From NCBI GenBank assembly GCA_030770535.1, contig JASVEC010000004.1, forward strand, positions 992,001 to 1,056,000: a stretch of 64,000 nucleotides of DNA, written 5' to 3'. Made by a program: the position numbers and the translations under genes. Within the stretch, counting starts at the first letter, position 1. Every line of letters begins with the position of its first letter. Positions 45,703 through 56,225 of the stretch are shown in pieces. The notes under the pieces were generated by a model. It worked only from the letters and a program-made list of their open reading frames with translations, did no database searches and was not told where the DNA came from. The stretch comes from Batkoa obscura (Eukaryota > Entomophthoromycota > Entomophthoromycetes > Entomophthorales > Batkoaceae).

Positions 45703-46767
45703 TTAACTTTTAGTAATTTTAGCTTCAAACATATTAAAAATACACTTTTGAATTGGTTGGTGGATTAATAGAATAAAACACGAAGATGTGAGCCCTAAAC
45801 ACAGTATTAAACAATTAGAATAAACAGCAATATGTATTTCAAAATTTGCTTTTGTTGAAATTAATAAATTTATTATCAGGTCTGGTATTAAACAGAACAT
45901 GTAACTTATCATTATTAAGCTAATTTTTACTATCAATTTTACTTTTTTTGACTTTAATTGGTTAGCTGTCAACGATTGAGATTTGGTTGATTTTGGCTTA
46001 TGAGTAGCTTCTCGACTTTGTTGAGTTATCACTAGCCTGTTAGATTCACTACTGTTTATAAAATTACATTGAGTGCTATTGCTATTGTTGCTAGTAGACT
46101 GATAGCTACTAAAGCACAAATTTATGCTCGTAGTATTAGTATTAGGAATAAAGGAAGGATCCATTATTTTAAAGTAAGCAAGGGTAATATTTGAATAGCA
46201 AAAACAATTGGTTAATAAGCAGAGTAAAACCCTCAATGAGTAAATAGAATAATAAAATATACAATAAGATACATTATTCTTTTCAATATCAATACTTGGT
46301 AAACAATAAAAATTGAATTCATACCATGAATATGAATCATAATAGCTGTGTAAACTTGATAGTATAATTGATGTTACAGCGGATAATGCTATGAATATAT
46401 AGCAGTACATTGGTGGTATTTCTTTAAATAAACAAATTTTACTATATCTAATAATGCTTAATAAGGTAACTAATTCAATAGAAGTAGAAATGATACTAGC
46501 TATTAGGCTAAAATTCAGGGCAGAATACCAAATTGGATTAGATAGTTGTAACTTGTTATCAAATGATATTATATTATACTCAGTTAAAATTATATGTAAT
46601 ATAGCGATTAGATAGAAAATAATATCAATAAAGGTAATCATTGCTATTATTAATAAATCTGAGTTGTTTTTTAGACTTAGCTTACATAGGATTACACTCA
46701 ATATCATTAAGTTTATTAGTAACGAAATTGTCGAGATTATTAAATAGATTATACTTTCAGTGATCAT
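45703..46767 (-). CDS. 7TM receptor-like protein, array unit 12 (subfamily B)
   Basis: Open and intronless. The frame reaches to 46836 (377 residues), but MITESIIYLIIS at 46767 aligns with the family start, giving 354 residues. Oddity: before TM3 the motif is NPIWYSALNF, so the conserved cysteine that should pair with the second-loop cysteine (FYCLPSIDIEKNN, kept) is serine. TM3 end IRYSKIC, TM6 CLIPD and TM7 LLIHQPIQKCIF are normal. The protein may tolerate the loss, or be starting to decay. Closest relatives are units 2 and 9. Confidence 0.83.
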   Translation of the reverse strand: MITESIIYLIISTISLLINLMILSVILCKLSLKNNSDLLIIAMITFIDIIFYLIAILHIILTEYNIISFDNKLQLSNPIWYSALNFSLIASIISTSIELVTLLSIIRYSKICLFKEIPPMYCYIFIALSAVTSIILSSLHSYYDSYSWYEFNFYCLPSIDIEKNNVSYCIFYYSIYSLRVLLCLLTNCFCYSNITLAYFKIMDPSFIPNTNTTSINLCFSSYQSTSNNSNSTQCNFINSSESNRLVITQQSREATHKPKSTKSQSLTANQLKSKKVKLIVKISLIMISYMFCLIPDLIINLLISTKANFEIHIAVYSNCLILCLGLTSSCFILLIHQPIQKCIFNMFEAKITKS

Positions 46768-46836
46768 TGTTATTTTAAACTTAAAAACAAAATTTATTTT
46801 ACTTTTTATATTGTTTATTAATGTTTTAAAGATCAT

Positions 46837-47254
46837 GCTATTTGAAATTATTATTCGAAAGTACCCTTTTAAATTAATCTAGATTATAAAATTATTATGA
46901 TTTTATATTCTCAAGAGAAAATGACTTCTTGCGCGCCATTAATGCATGAAACTAAAGTAAACTATTAACGTAAAGAAGAATAAATACCAAAAAGAATAAC
47001 ACTTTCTAAATTTTACTACTTGTTATTAGTCAGTTATGATCCAGACAAACCCACTTTCCGTTAACTTTTAAAGGATGAAAGAGCTAATTTACATGAACTA
47101 ATTTTTTAAGTAATATTTAAAAAGGATTGCTATCTTATCTATTTAAAAGTTGAGCGAAAGAGGGAAATTTTGTAAACAAGTTTGGTTTAAATATGGTTTA
47201 TTTTTGTTAAGTTATTTTGTTTATAAAACACCAACTTATTGAAGGCCCAAGGTT
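46837..47254. other. array spacer, unit 12 to unit 13
   Basis: AT-rich with the recurring CTTGTTATTAGTCAGTTATG block at about 47020. No gene. Confidence 0.5.
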
Positions 47255-47825
47255 TCTCTTAAAATAAGGACTTATTAGTACCATGAAGATATTGATTAAT
47301 ATTTGTATTTTTAAGCCAAGGTGTTTAAAATACTAATAAATTAGATGACAACGGCAATATATTAAAATAGAATGGTACGATTGTAATGAGAACCGATATC
47401 ATTATTGATGTGTTTTAAAGATTATTGCTTTAGGTGAGCTATTATTTACACTACTAATTAATAAGTGGAGATAGGTTTGATACTTTATTAAATAAACCAT
47501 TTGAGGGTCTAGAACTCTTTTGAGATTTTTAAAAAAGTAACAAGATGGAAAAAAATGAAGGATAAATAATAGAGTAATAAAAAATGAAGTAATAAGTTAG
47601 AGGTTCGTGACTTTAAGTAACTGAATAAATTTGAAGGAGATGTGATCTAAAAAGAGTGATAGTCGCTAATAAATTTAATAAAGTGATTTATAACATTACA
47701 TTGATATTATAATATTATAACAAAAAGTGGTAGTGAAAAAAGCTAGCGCTATTAAAGTGTTTTAGTTATCTTTGGCAAGAAAGCTTACATTAAAAAACTT
47801 CCCTTAAGTAAACAAAAGTAAAAAA
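47255..47825 (+). pseudogene. Spf45-like relic, unit 13
   Basis: ACTTATTAGTACCATGAAGA (47268-47287) lines up with the founder's DLPAPQK coding. AGGTTCGTGACTTTAAGTAA near 47602 matches the VYDPK region. GCTTACATTAAAAAACTTCC followed by CTTAAGTAAAC (47783-47812) matches AYLKRLQLSK. Multiple stops. Confidence 0.62.
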
Positions 47826-47862
47826 TAATATTTCTTAAAACAAAAATAACTATCATTCAAAT

Positions 47863-48895
47863 TCACAAACTATAACAAATATTAACAATTTGTTTTAAAT
47901 TTAAACATTTAATAAAACACTTTTGAATCAACTGATGTATAAGCAAAATAAAATAAGAGACAAATCCTAAACATAGTAAAAGGCAGTTGGAATAAAAAGT
48001 GGTATACATATTGTAGTTTGTCTCTGTTAAGCTTGGTAATATCACTGTCGCATCTGGTAATAAACATACCATGTAATTCATGATTACTATGCTTATTTTT
48101 AAGGCTAGCTTGACTTTCTTAAATCTTAGTTGGTTGACTGTAGGTGGTCGAGATTCATTCAGCCTTTGGGGGAAATAGTTTCTTGGATTTTTTGTGCTAT
48201 AGTTCGTCTGTTTAGTTGTCCGTTATTTATGAAAATATTATGTACATTATTAGCATTGGTATTGTCATTAAAATTATATTTATTAATAGGAAAATTCGAG
48301 TTTCTACTATTAAAGATAATAGAAAGATTCATTATTCTAAAATGAGCAACAGTAATATTTGAATAGCAAAATCAAATAATAGAGAAACACGTTAAAAGCC
48401 TTGATACAATAATCAAGTAAAATAATACAAAATAAGTCTTATTATCTTTCTTGATATCAATATCTGGTAAACAATAAAAGTCTAAATTACGCTGAAAATA
48501 CGAGTTGTAATAACTGTGTAAACTAGATAGTATTAGTCACAATATAACTAATAAAGCCGCAAACAAAAAATGATGCGTTGATACCATTTCTTTATATAAA
48601 CAGATTTCACTACATCTTATGACATTCAATAAAATAGCTAATTTAATAGAAGTAACAATAGTTGTTATTAAACTAAAATTTGAAGGACAATGCCAAGCTG
48701 GATTGGATACTTGTAACTCCTTATTAGCTGTAAATACCCTATAGTTAGCTAACGTTATATATAAAATGGTAATAAAATATAAAATAATGTCATTGGTGAG
48801 TACCATCAATGCTACTCTTAATTACAAGTTGTTTTTATAGTTAGTTTACAAAAATTTATATATAATAATAACAGGTTTATTAGTAGCGAAGTTGT
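47863..48895 (-). pseudogene. 7TM array unit 13, subfamily B, broken
   Basis: TM6-TM7 at 47863-48081 (CLLPD kept, LLIHQLIQKCF) and TM2-TM4 with NPAWHCPSNF at 48537-48809 are readable. Stops and frame changes separate them, and the start region near 48895 is eroded with no MxTEx start. Last unit of the array. Confidence 0.72.
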
Positions 48896-49118
48896 AATAT
48901 AAGAAAAATTTTAATATAATAACTTAAAGCCTTTTTATTAAATTATTTTATGATATTATATTTTATAATAGAACCATTAAGCTTTATAACATCTTATACA
49001 AATTTTATAATAATACTTTTTATTTTGCTTGTTTTATATAGCCTACAGCTTATTTTGTACTATTCCTATTAATTTAAGCCTATTTTAGTTATATAAACTA
49101 AAAAAAAGTAACTTATAC

Positions 49119-49217
49119 CTGGGGATGTATTGTGTTTAAGAATTTTATTAGCAAATTTTCCGCTCAAATAACGCTTAAAAGATGGGAAAAGTGATAAAGC
49201 CAAAAAAGACACCCCCA
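49119..49217 (-). mobile_element. MITE copy 10
   Basis: Minus-oriented; left end TGGGGATG and right end CACCCCCA. It lies just outside the array. Flanks CC and GC lack the TA seen elsewhere. Confidence 0.8.
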
Positions 49218-50046
49218 GCTAGTTAATTAAACAAAAACTGCTTTTAACTCCAACTATTAAATACCAACTTTTATGATATTTATTGATTTAAATTTAAAAA
49301 AATAATAAAATACAAGTACTAAAAGAAATTACAGATATAATGTTATTAGCTATACTAAGAAGGAAAAGAAAACTAGTAGTTTATTTTGATTTAATATTAA
49401 AATAAAAATTTATAAATAAAGTATAGTTTTATTTATATATTGTTAAAGCTTTTTATTTAAAAAACATAATATAAAATAATAAAAATAATTTTTTAAGCTT
49501 TAAAATAATATCACAAAGAGTTTTTTTATAAAATTTAAATTATCAATAAAGCAACTAAAAAATGAAATAAAATATAATAAATCAAATAAAAAGTTTATAC
49601 AATATTAAAATTTAATAATTAAATAACAAAGATATCGGCCTGGTTTTTACAAATAAGCAATCATCAAGCTTATGAAAAAAACGATATCATTATGTCTCCA
49701 CCTAAAAGGATAAATAATGTTCATTATAAGTTTATACTATTTTATTTAAACTAGTGATAAAAAACCATATAAAAAAAGTTTATAAAGTAGCACAAAATCT
49801 AAGATCAAACCTTTTATACGCGTAAGGCAAAATTTACAATGCTCTATCAATGTTTGTTTTTATATTGCTATTATTATATCAGCTTTAGTATTTATATTAA
49901 ATTTATATTTTTGATATTTCTTAAACTATTGAGGAGTTGAATTTAATTGGTTCTTATTTTTAAGAATAAAGGACTTTGACACTAATTCCATAAATCACAT
50001 AATTTATATAAAAAAAATTATCTTTTAAATCAATATCACTTAAAAA
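49218..50046. other. intergenic, upstream of the Tcd gene
   Basis: About 0.8 kb of very AT-rich sequence with A and T runs. No gene, repeat copy or relic is recognised. Confidence 0.55.
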
Positions 50047-51686
50047 ATGAGTGTAAATCAAAACATCCTCATTACTGCATTAATAAGTTCCATTGTCACC
50101 GGTTGCTTAATTTTAGGAGTCCAAAATCTAATCAATAAAAAGTCGAATACATCAACCAATTTTAAGCAACTAAAGCAAGATTTTAAAAAACAAAATGATG
50201 AGGAGCTCATTAAAGAGCAATTATCCCGAAATACCGCCTTTTTCGGGGAAGCTAGTGTAACTAAATTAAAGAATAGTTTTGTTATAATCATAGGTGTTGG
50301 TGGCGTAGGTTCTTGGGCATTCAATATGTTGTTAAGAGCGGGTGTAGGGAAGATTCGAATTATTGATTTTGATTTGATTACTTTATCTTCTTTAAATCGA
50401 CATGCTACTGCTACTAGAAGACAAGTGGGTATTTCGAAAGTTCAAGCATTGAAAGACTTTGCAACTGAATTGATGCCCAATACTAAAGTAGAGATTATTA
50501 ATAGGATGTTTGAGGGTAAGATTGCTTCGGAATTGTTATATGGTAAGTGGTTTTTAATAGTAGAAGAAGTGATTTGTTGATGTAAAATAATTTATTAGGA
50601 AAACCAGATTTTGTATTGGATTGTATTGATAATATTGATACTAAGGTAGAATTATTAAAATATTGTTATGAAAATGAAATAAAGGTAATAAATTATACTG
50701 TAAGCTGTATAATTTAATTTAATTATAATTTTTTTATAGGTTGTATCTTCAATGGGAGCAGGTGCTAAAAGTGATCCAACTCGAATTCATATTTCGGATA
50801 TTTCTAATACTTTTGGTAATTATTTAATATATTAATGAATTGTATAAATTAACTATTTTTATTTTATATTATATTTTTTATAATAGAGGATCCATTAGCT
50901 AGATCCGTTCGACGTAAATTAAAATTGAATGGTATACTAAAAGGAATAACTACTATATATTCAAGTGAAAAACCAGGTCAAGTTAAATTATTACCTTTAG
51001 GTAAAATAATTATTAATATTTTAATAATAATAATAATATAATTAGATGAAGAAAAGGTAACAAAAGCAGATGAATATGCAATCTTACCACAATTTCGATC
51101 TCGTATATTACCTGTACTAGGTAAGTTAATAAAACCCGTTATTGTTTTATTTTATTTAATAGAATATTTATTTATATATAACTAATCTAGGTACATTACC
51201 AGCTATGTTTGGTATGACCATGGCCAGTTATATCTTATGCCAATTAGCCGATTACCCAATGGAGCCATTATCAATTAAATCTCGAACTGGATTATATAAT
51301 AATTTATTAAGGGATTTGCAAGTTAGAGAAAAAAAAATATATTGTAATGAGTAAGTATTTATTATTATTTATTTTTTTATTTTTTTATTTTTTTATTTAG
51401 AGAACCGTTAGGTTTAAATAAAGAAGAGATTGGATTTTTGTTAGAAGAAATTTATAATGGGAAATGTGCCTTAACAGAAAACAATGATAAATTAGCTATT
51501 GTTAGGTTAGATAAAAACCTTCCATCGAAATTAAATAATTTAATTATTTTGGAGCGTAAACAAGCTGTGAAGTATGATTTGTTAGAAGGAAATAATGAGA
51601 AGTTCTTTGGAAATAGACTAAAGTTTATTAAAGATCGATTGAAATTATGTGGAGAGATATTAAAGCTTAAAGTTCAAGAATTTTAA
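50047..51686 (+). CDS. TcdA/Tcd-type tRNA threonylcarbamoyladenosine dehydratase
   Basis: Seven exons (50047-50542, 50599-50684, 50740-50815, 50887-51000, 51046-51120, 51191-51350, 51401-51686) with introns of 45 to 71 bases give 430 residues, close to yeast Tcd1/Tcd2. Family marks: GVGGVGSW (83-90) nucleotide loop, DFD near 107, LNRHATATRRQVGISK, DCIDNIDTKVELL, the VVSSMGAGAKSDPTRIH strand, EDPLARSVRRKLK and GTLPAMFGM. The E1/ThiF-like enzyme uses ATP to close t6A37 in tRNA to cyclic ct6A. An amino-terminal hydrophobic helix (about 7-29) agrees with the mitochondrial outer-membrane placing of the yeast enzymes. The site usually holding a UBA catalytic cysteine is not used by this class. Confidence 0.9.
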
Positions 51687-52203
51687 TAAGATAAGATTAA
51701 GTTCTAGAAATAATAAAGTGAGTTATAGATAGTATATTTATAGATTGATGTTATAATTTTTAGTTAATTTTAAAAATAATAAGAGCATATAATTAATCCA
51801 TTAAATTAACTTAACTTCTAAAAATAGTCCATTGGAATTTAGTGAGTTTTTATAGAAGATTATTGATGAATTTATAATATTTAGATTTAATTTAGATTTT
51901 AATTACAATAAGAGAAGTAATTTATACAATTAATATTATTACTAATAATTTATTTTATTTGGTATGATATCTTAATAACTTAAGTTTATTTACTTTATAC
52001 TTAGTTTATTAACTAAAATAAACAAGTTTTTATGATTTAAGATATTGATATTCATTTTAATTCTATTAACTAATTATTACTTAGTAAAGTAAAAAAAGCA
52101 ATATTATTGATACTAATAGATAAAAGCAGATATTTAAAAAAAGTAAAAATAAAAAAAAGCGAAAAATAATATAAAAAAACAATCCATTCATTGAATTTAT
52201 ATT
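51687..52203. other. intergenic between Tcd gene and GST relic
   Basis: About 0.5 kb of very AT-rich sequence. No gene or repeat is seen. Confidence 0.55.
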
Positions 52204-52305
52204 ATGGGGGTGCATTTTTTTGTCTAAGAATTTTACCAACAATCTTTCTGCTCAAATAGCACTTAAAAAATGGAGAAAGTGATGAAACCAAAAAAACATC
52301 CCTTA
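52204..52305 (-). mobile_element. MITE copy 11
   Basis: Minus-oriented, ends 15 bases before the GST-like start. TTATATTA occurs immediately on both sides (left about 52198-52205, right about 52302-52309), which could be an 8-base target duplication or AT-rich coincidence. Confidence 0.82.
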
Positions 52306-52319
52306 TATTAAAATTACAA

Positions 52320-53320
52320 ATGCTAACTTTTTATGATTTGATTGATAAAGAAGATGGGGTTCATTTTAGTCCATATGGTTGGAAAGTATTATTAGTACTA
52401 AAACATAAAGTAATATTCAACTATGTAATAATTGCTATAAATTAAGCTAACTAAATTATTATTTAAAAAGAGTATTGAATTCAAACATGTAGGTTTAACT
52501 TATACTTAAATTTAAGATCAAATATCAAAACTAACATAAGTTATTAATTAATTATCAATAATAATCATTATTGATTTATTTTGAAGTAACAATGAATGGA
52601 ATAAAACTCCATTAATAGTGTATGAAGATAATAGTTTTATTTATGACAGTAACAATATCATATTAGATTTAGAATCTAAATATACAAATAATACTATTTT
52701 CCGCAATGGTCCTTATCTATCTAATTTTGTAAATGCTTATGTAGCTTCCAGTCCAAGAGCTTTATATAGAATTGTAATATTAAATATAATCAATTACAAT
52801 TTAAAAATGATCAATCTTATTTTCGTAAATCACGTGAAAATGAGGTATTTTTTTTGGCTTATTACTTTTTCCATCTTTTAAGCGCTATTTGAGCAGAAAG
52901 ATTGTTAGTAAAATTCTTAAACACAAAAATACATCCCCATATGTTGAGCATGAAATTAGAACAATTTTCAAGTACAATTGATAAAGAATTATCAATTATT
53001 TTACAAATATTATTACCCTTTTCTATGGTACTTAAAAACAGTTCTTGTTTAGAAGGTGAACATGGTAGGTCTCTATTATCTATTATTAAAAATATTTTAT
53101 TATTTTATTATTATTATTAGTTACTTATAGTGGTTATGTATTATTTAGTAATTTAAATTTTGTTCAATTAATTAACAATTCAATATTTGATAAAATAATC
53201 TCAGATGGTCAGAATGAATCCCTTAAATTTTGGTATGAACGTATTCAATCTCTTAATAATAATTATGCTAAATTATTGTTAAACAGTTACAATATTATTA
53301 CTGAAATAAATGTAATTTGA
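52320..53320 (+). pseudogene. glutathione S-transferase-like gene, broken
   Basis: Pieces in order match fungal GSTs. MLTFYDLIDKEDGVHFSPYG and WKVLLVLKHK form the thioredoxin-fold start (52320-52409). A 61-base intron follows, then SIEFKHVGLTYT and two in-frame TAA codons (52507 and 52513). Next come NKTPLIVYEDNSFIYDSNNI and ILDLESKY (52594-52690), ALYRIV and SYFRKSREN. A MITE (52840-52940) is inserted directly after SREN. Then come LEQFSSTIDKELSIILQ, LEGEHG, another intron, and GYVLFSNLNFVQ to the stop at 53318-53320. The MITE puts a stop into the frame. Function is presumably lost. Confidence 0.75.
52840..52940 (+). mobile_element. MITE copy 12, inside the GST-like gene
   Basis: Plus-oriented with the usual core (CTTTTAAGCGCTATTTGAGC) and a good right end ACATCCCCA then TATG. 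It splits the coding between SYFRKSREN and the LEQFSST helix. This is the one clear case here of the family interrupting a coding region. Confidence 0.87.
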
Positions 53321-53428
53321 ATTCTTACTATACTATATATTAAACTATCTTAAACTCAATCACAATTTTGAAAAATAAGCAAATTAACTAATAATTAATA
53401 GCTATATATTTATAGAACACATAAAACT

Positions 53429-54413
53429 TTATCTTCTTGGTGATCTGGATCTAGATCTTGGAGAATAACGACGATAACGACGAATATTTTGACGTCTATA
53501 AGATCTACCCCTATCGGATTCAGAACCGGATCGAATATCTCTATCACTTAAATCTCTGTTCTTAACCTCCCTATCACTCAAATCCAAATCTTTATAATCT
53601 CTATCACTGATCTCATTCTCTTTATGACCTCGATGAAAATCTCGATCTCTATAATTATTACGACCATTATAATCACGACGTCGATTACGCATACGCTCTC
53701 TATCATCGTATCTTCCACCAGTAAGCATTCGACTACCTTGTTTATTTTCTCGAGTTTCTTCTTCTTCACTACCTTTAATAAACGCAAAGCTAGCTTTTAA
53801 GTTTTTGTTTAAATACATTTGATTATCAACTCCATCCACGGCTGATTTAGCTTCTTCATAGGTGTCATATTCAATTAAAGCATATCCCTAAATAATAAAA
53901 TCATTAATCCATTTTTTTTAAAAGATAGAAATGGATAGAAAATAAATAAATAAAAACTTACTTTGACATAACCTGAGTTACGGTCTAAATTTAAGTGTAA
54001 ATTTTTAACGTTACCAAACTCAGAAAATTTATCCAAGACATCTTCTTCTGCTGCTTCATAATGAAACCCAGTCACAAATATGGTCCATCCTTCAATCGCT
54101 AGTTTATATTATTAAAAATTTTGAATTGTTTGATTCTTTTTATTATTAAAAATCAATTCTACTTACAACGTATAAACTCCTTCCCAACTTCATCCGAGTG
54201 TAACTGTCCTAAATTTGATTCTATAATATTGGTCCAATTATTCTTTTTTTTCATTGATAAAATTCATAAATCCAAAGCTTACCATGTCCATTATCTAATT
54301 TTTTAAATCCACGGCCTTTGCGTATAACTAAAAACAAGAATTATTTAACTATGTATTTACTTGGCTTTAAAATGGATACACTTACCCGCTGGTGCATCTC
54401 CCATATCGGACAT
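53429..54413 (-). CDS. exon-junction complex protein Y14 (RBM8A)
   Basis: Five exons (54413-54386, 54327-54283, 54220-54167, 54098-53962, 53887-53429) with introns of 58, 62, 68 and 74 bases give 240 residues. After splicing it starts [20 protein letters not shown] (KGRGF as in RBM8A). One RRM follows from about residue 47: [20 protein letters not shown], then [20 protein letters not shown] and [20 protein letters not shown]. It matches human Y14 in these blocks. Y14 with Mago forms the EJC core that marks spliced mRNA, acting in splicing, export and NMD. Here the tail is much longer than in animals (174 residues in man), rich in repeated SDRD/SDRE units and ending in RSRSRSPRR. Confidence is high for the family. 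Confidence 0.9.
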
Positions 54414-55133
54414 AGTTAAAATATTTAAATCTTTAAAAAAAATAAGATGACTTTTAAAATTCAATTTGGTAAACTATTGTTATCACAGTTTCAATTCTCT
54501 CTTGATTGGTTCAAAAATCAATCTTGATTTGGTTGCAATTTTTGCTTTCAAAACGAATTTTTTGGCTGCTCTTAAATAAAATTTGAATTCGAAATAAGCA
54601 ATTTAGTTTGTTTTTTATAAGGTAATTAATTTATAAAAGTAATCAGATCTATTTTGTGGTACAAGCCACAAGAGTAACTAACTGCAAATATAAAATAAAA
54701 TTTTAAAAATTGGCCTAATTAGCAAAAAAACAAATTTCAATCAAAAAACATTACCGATTGGACTAACACAGCTAAATAACGCTCTCCACTATATCGTTAG
54801 TTTTTAATCTTCGGAACAGCTCTCTTAAATCAAAAAAGTAAATAATGTTTTGTCAACCATTATAAAACAAGACCAATTAATTTATAGTGAAAATAAAAAA
54901 ACTTTAGATAAAAAAGAATTCTTTATTAGAAATTTTAAGAAGTAAAACTATTATTGTAGCCTGTCTTCTGCACAAATCAAAAAAGTTAGATTACTTAGAA
55001 ATCACTTTATAAAATTAAACCTCAAAACTGCAAAGAGCATGATAATTTATCAATTTCAATACAGACTATGAAATTCTAAGAAAATCGGTAAATATTAATT
55101 ATTTATATATATTTGTGTATTCATGAATAATAA
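54414..55133. other. intergenic, Y14 promoter side to tRNA-Asn
   Basis: About 0.7 kb, AT-rich, holding the Y14 promoter and the tRNA-Asn 5' flank. No other gene. Confidence 0.55.
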
Positions 55134-55207
55134 GCTCGTATGGCGCAATTGGCTAGCGCGTTCGACTGTTAATCGAGAGGTTGCTGGTTCGATCCCAGCT
55201 ATGAGCG
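55134..55207 (+). tRNA. tRNA-Asn(GTT)
   Basis: A 74-base intronless cloverleaf. The acceptor stem GCTCGTA pairs with TATGAGC; D arm TGGCGCAATTGGCTAGCGC; anticodon loop CTGTTAA with anticodon GTT; T arm GCTGG-TTCGATC-CCAGC; discriminator G. It resembles yeast tRNA-Asn in anticodon arm. The B box GGTTCGATCC is intact. Confidence 0.95.
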
Positions 55208-55817
55208 TCTAATAAATGGAATTGATATTATTTTAAAAAAATTACCTTTCTTATCGTTTTATAATTATCATGAACGCTTTTTAATAATATTTTATCTGTT
55301 TTCAGTTAAGTTATATCAGAATTTATTAAAATAAACCATCTTTTAATTTTTATAATAAGTCTTAAATTAATTTTTATCATTTAAAATTTGATTTTTAAGC
55401 TGTTTTGAAACATTTTTAAAATAATTAAAGTTAAATATAAACTAAATAATAGCAAACTCAACAGATTTTTACCGTTTTAAATAATGTCCAATAATTTCAA
55501 TTTTAGTTATTTCAATGTAAAAAAAACTATAAATTATATTTTTAAAATTTAAGTTTAGTTATAACTTAAAGGCATTAAAAAACATTTAACTGCAAGCTAT
55601 TTTAATATATAATTTTTAATAATAGTCTTACAAAAACACTTATAATTAAAATATACTATTATTTATTTAATTTATTAATATTTTTTAGACAATAATAAAA
55701 ATTAATTAATGTTTTAAGCTGCAATTTTTTTATAAATGTGAAGCAACTCAACTAAAAATAAGCAATATTATTAAACTTGGCCGGAAAACCCTATAATTAT
55801 AAATATTTGAATAAAAT
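55208..55817. other. intergenic between tRNA-Asn and MITE copy 13
   Basis: Very AT-rich; starts with T-rich sequence that may include the Pol III terminator of the tRNA. Nothing else recognised. Confidence 0.5.
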
Positions 55818-55911
55818 AGTGATGTTTTTTTGGTTTCATTACTTTTTCCATTTTTTAAGCACTACTTGAGCGAAAAGATTGTTAGTAAAATTAAACAAAA
55901 ATACATCCCAA
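55818..55911 (+). mobile_element. MITE copy 13
   Basis: Plus-oriented; core AAGCACTACTTGAGCGAAAA and shortened GTAAAATTAAAC. Ends degraded (TAGTGATG, ACATCCCAA). Probably an older copy. Confidence 0.78.
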
Positions 55912-55968
55912 ATTTTATTTATAATGAATAACAGCATTAGCTGTGTAAATTATTAGATAAAAATAATA

Positions 55969-56051
55969 TGATCAGGATGGGATTCGAACCCACGCCTCCG
56001 AAGAGACCGCGGCCTTAACACGGCGCCTTAGACCAACTCGGCCACCTGATC
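55969..56051 (-). tRNA. tRNA-Leu(AAG)
   Basis: An 83-base class II tRNA. Read on the minus strand: acceptor GATCAGG pairs with CCTGATC, discriminator A; D arm TGGCCGAGTTGGTCTAAGGC; anticodon stem CCGTG/CGCGG with loop TTAAGGC, anticodon AAG; long variable arm TCTCTTCGGAGGC; T arm GTGGGTTCGAATCCCAT. Matches animal tRNA-Leu(AAG) closely across loop and T arm. No intron. Confidence 0.95.
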
Positions 56052-56135
56052 TTTTTATTTATCTAGTAAGATAATAGTATATGTTTGGTTTTAGTTTCGA
56101 CCAATTTATTAAATCTTTTTTTAAAACTAGTATCT

Positions 56136-56225
56136 AGAGATGTTTTTCATCACTTTTTCTATTTTTTAAGCGCTATTTGAGCGGAAAGATTGCCAGTAAA
56201 ATTCTTGAGCAAAGTACATCACCAT
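56136..56225 (+). mobile_element. MITE copy 14
   Basis: Plus-oriented, slightly shortened at the left (no GGCT block), core AAGCGCTATTTGAGCGGAAA; right end ACATCACCA. Confidence 0.8.

Noticed and set aside
45703-46836. Long amino-terminal extension of the unit 12 receptor
   Set aside because: The extra 23 residues have no counterpart in paralogues, whose starts align with the internal methionine at 46767; the same argument applies to units 5 and 6.
52618-53120. Two small independent proteins
   Set aside because: They are exon pieces of the GST-like gene read into a MITE or an intron.
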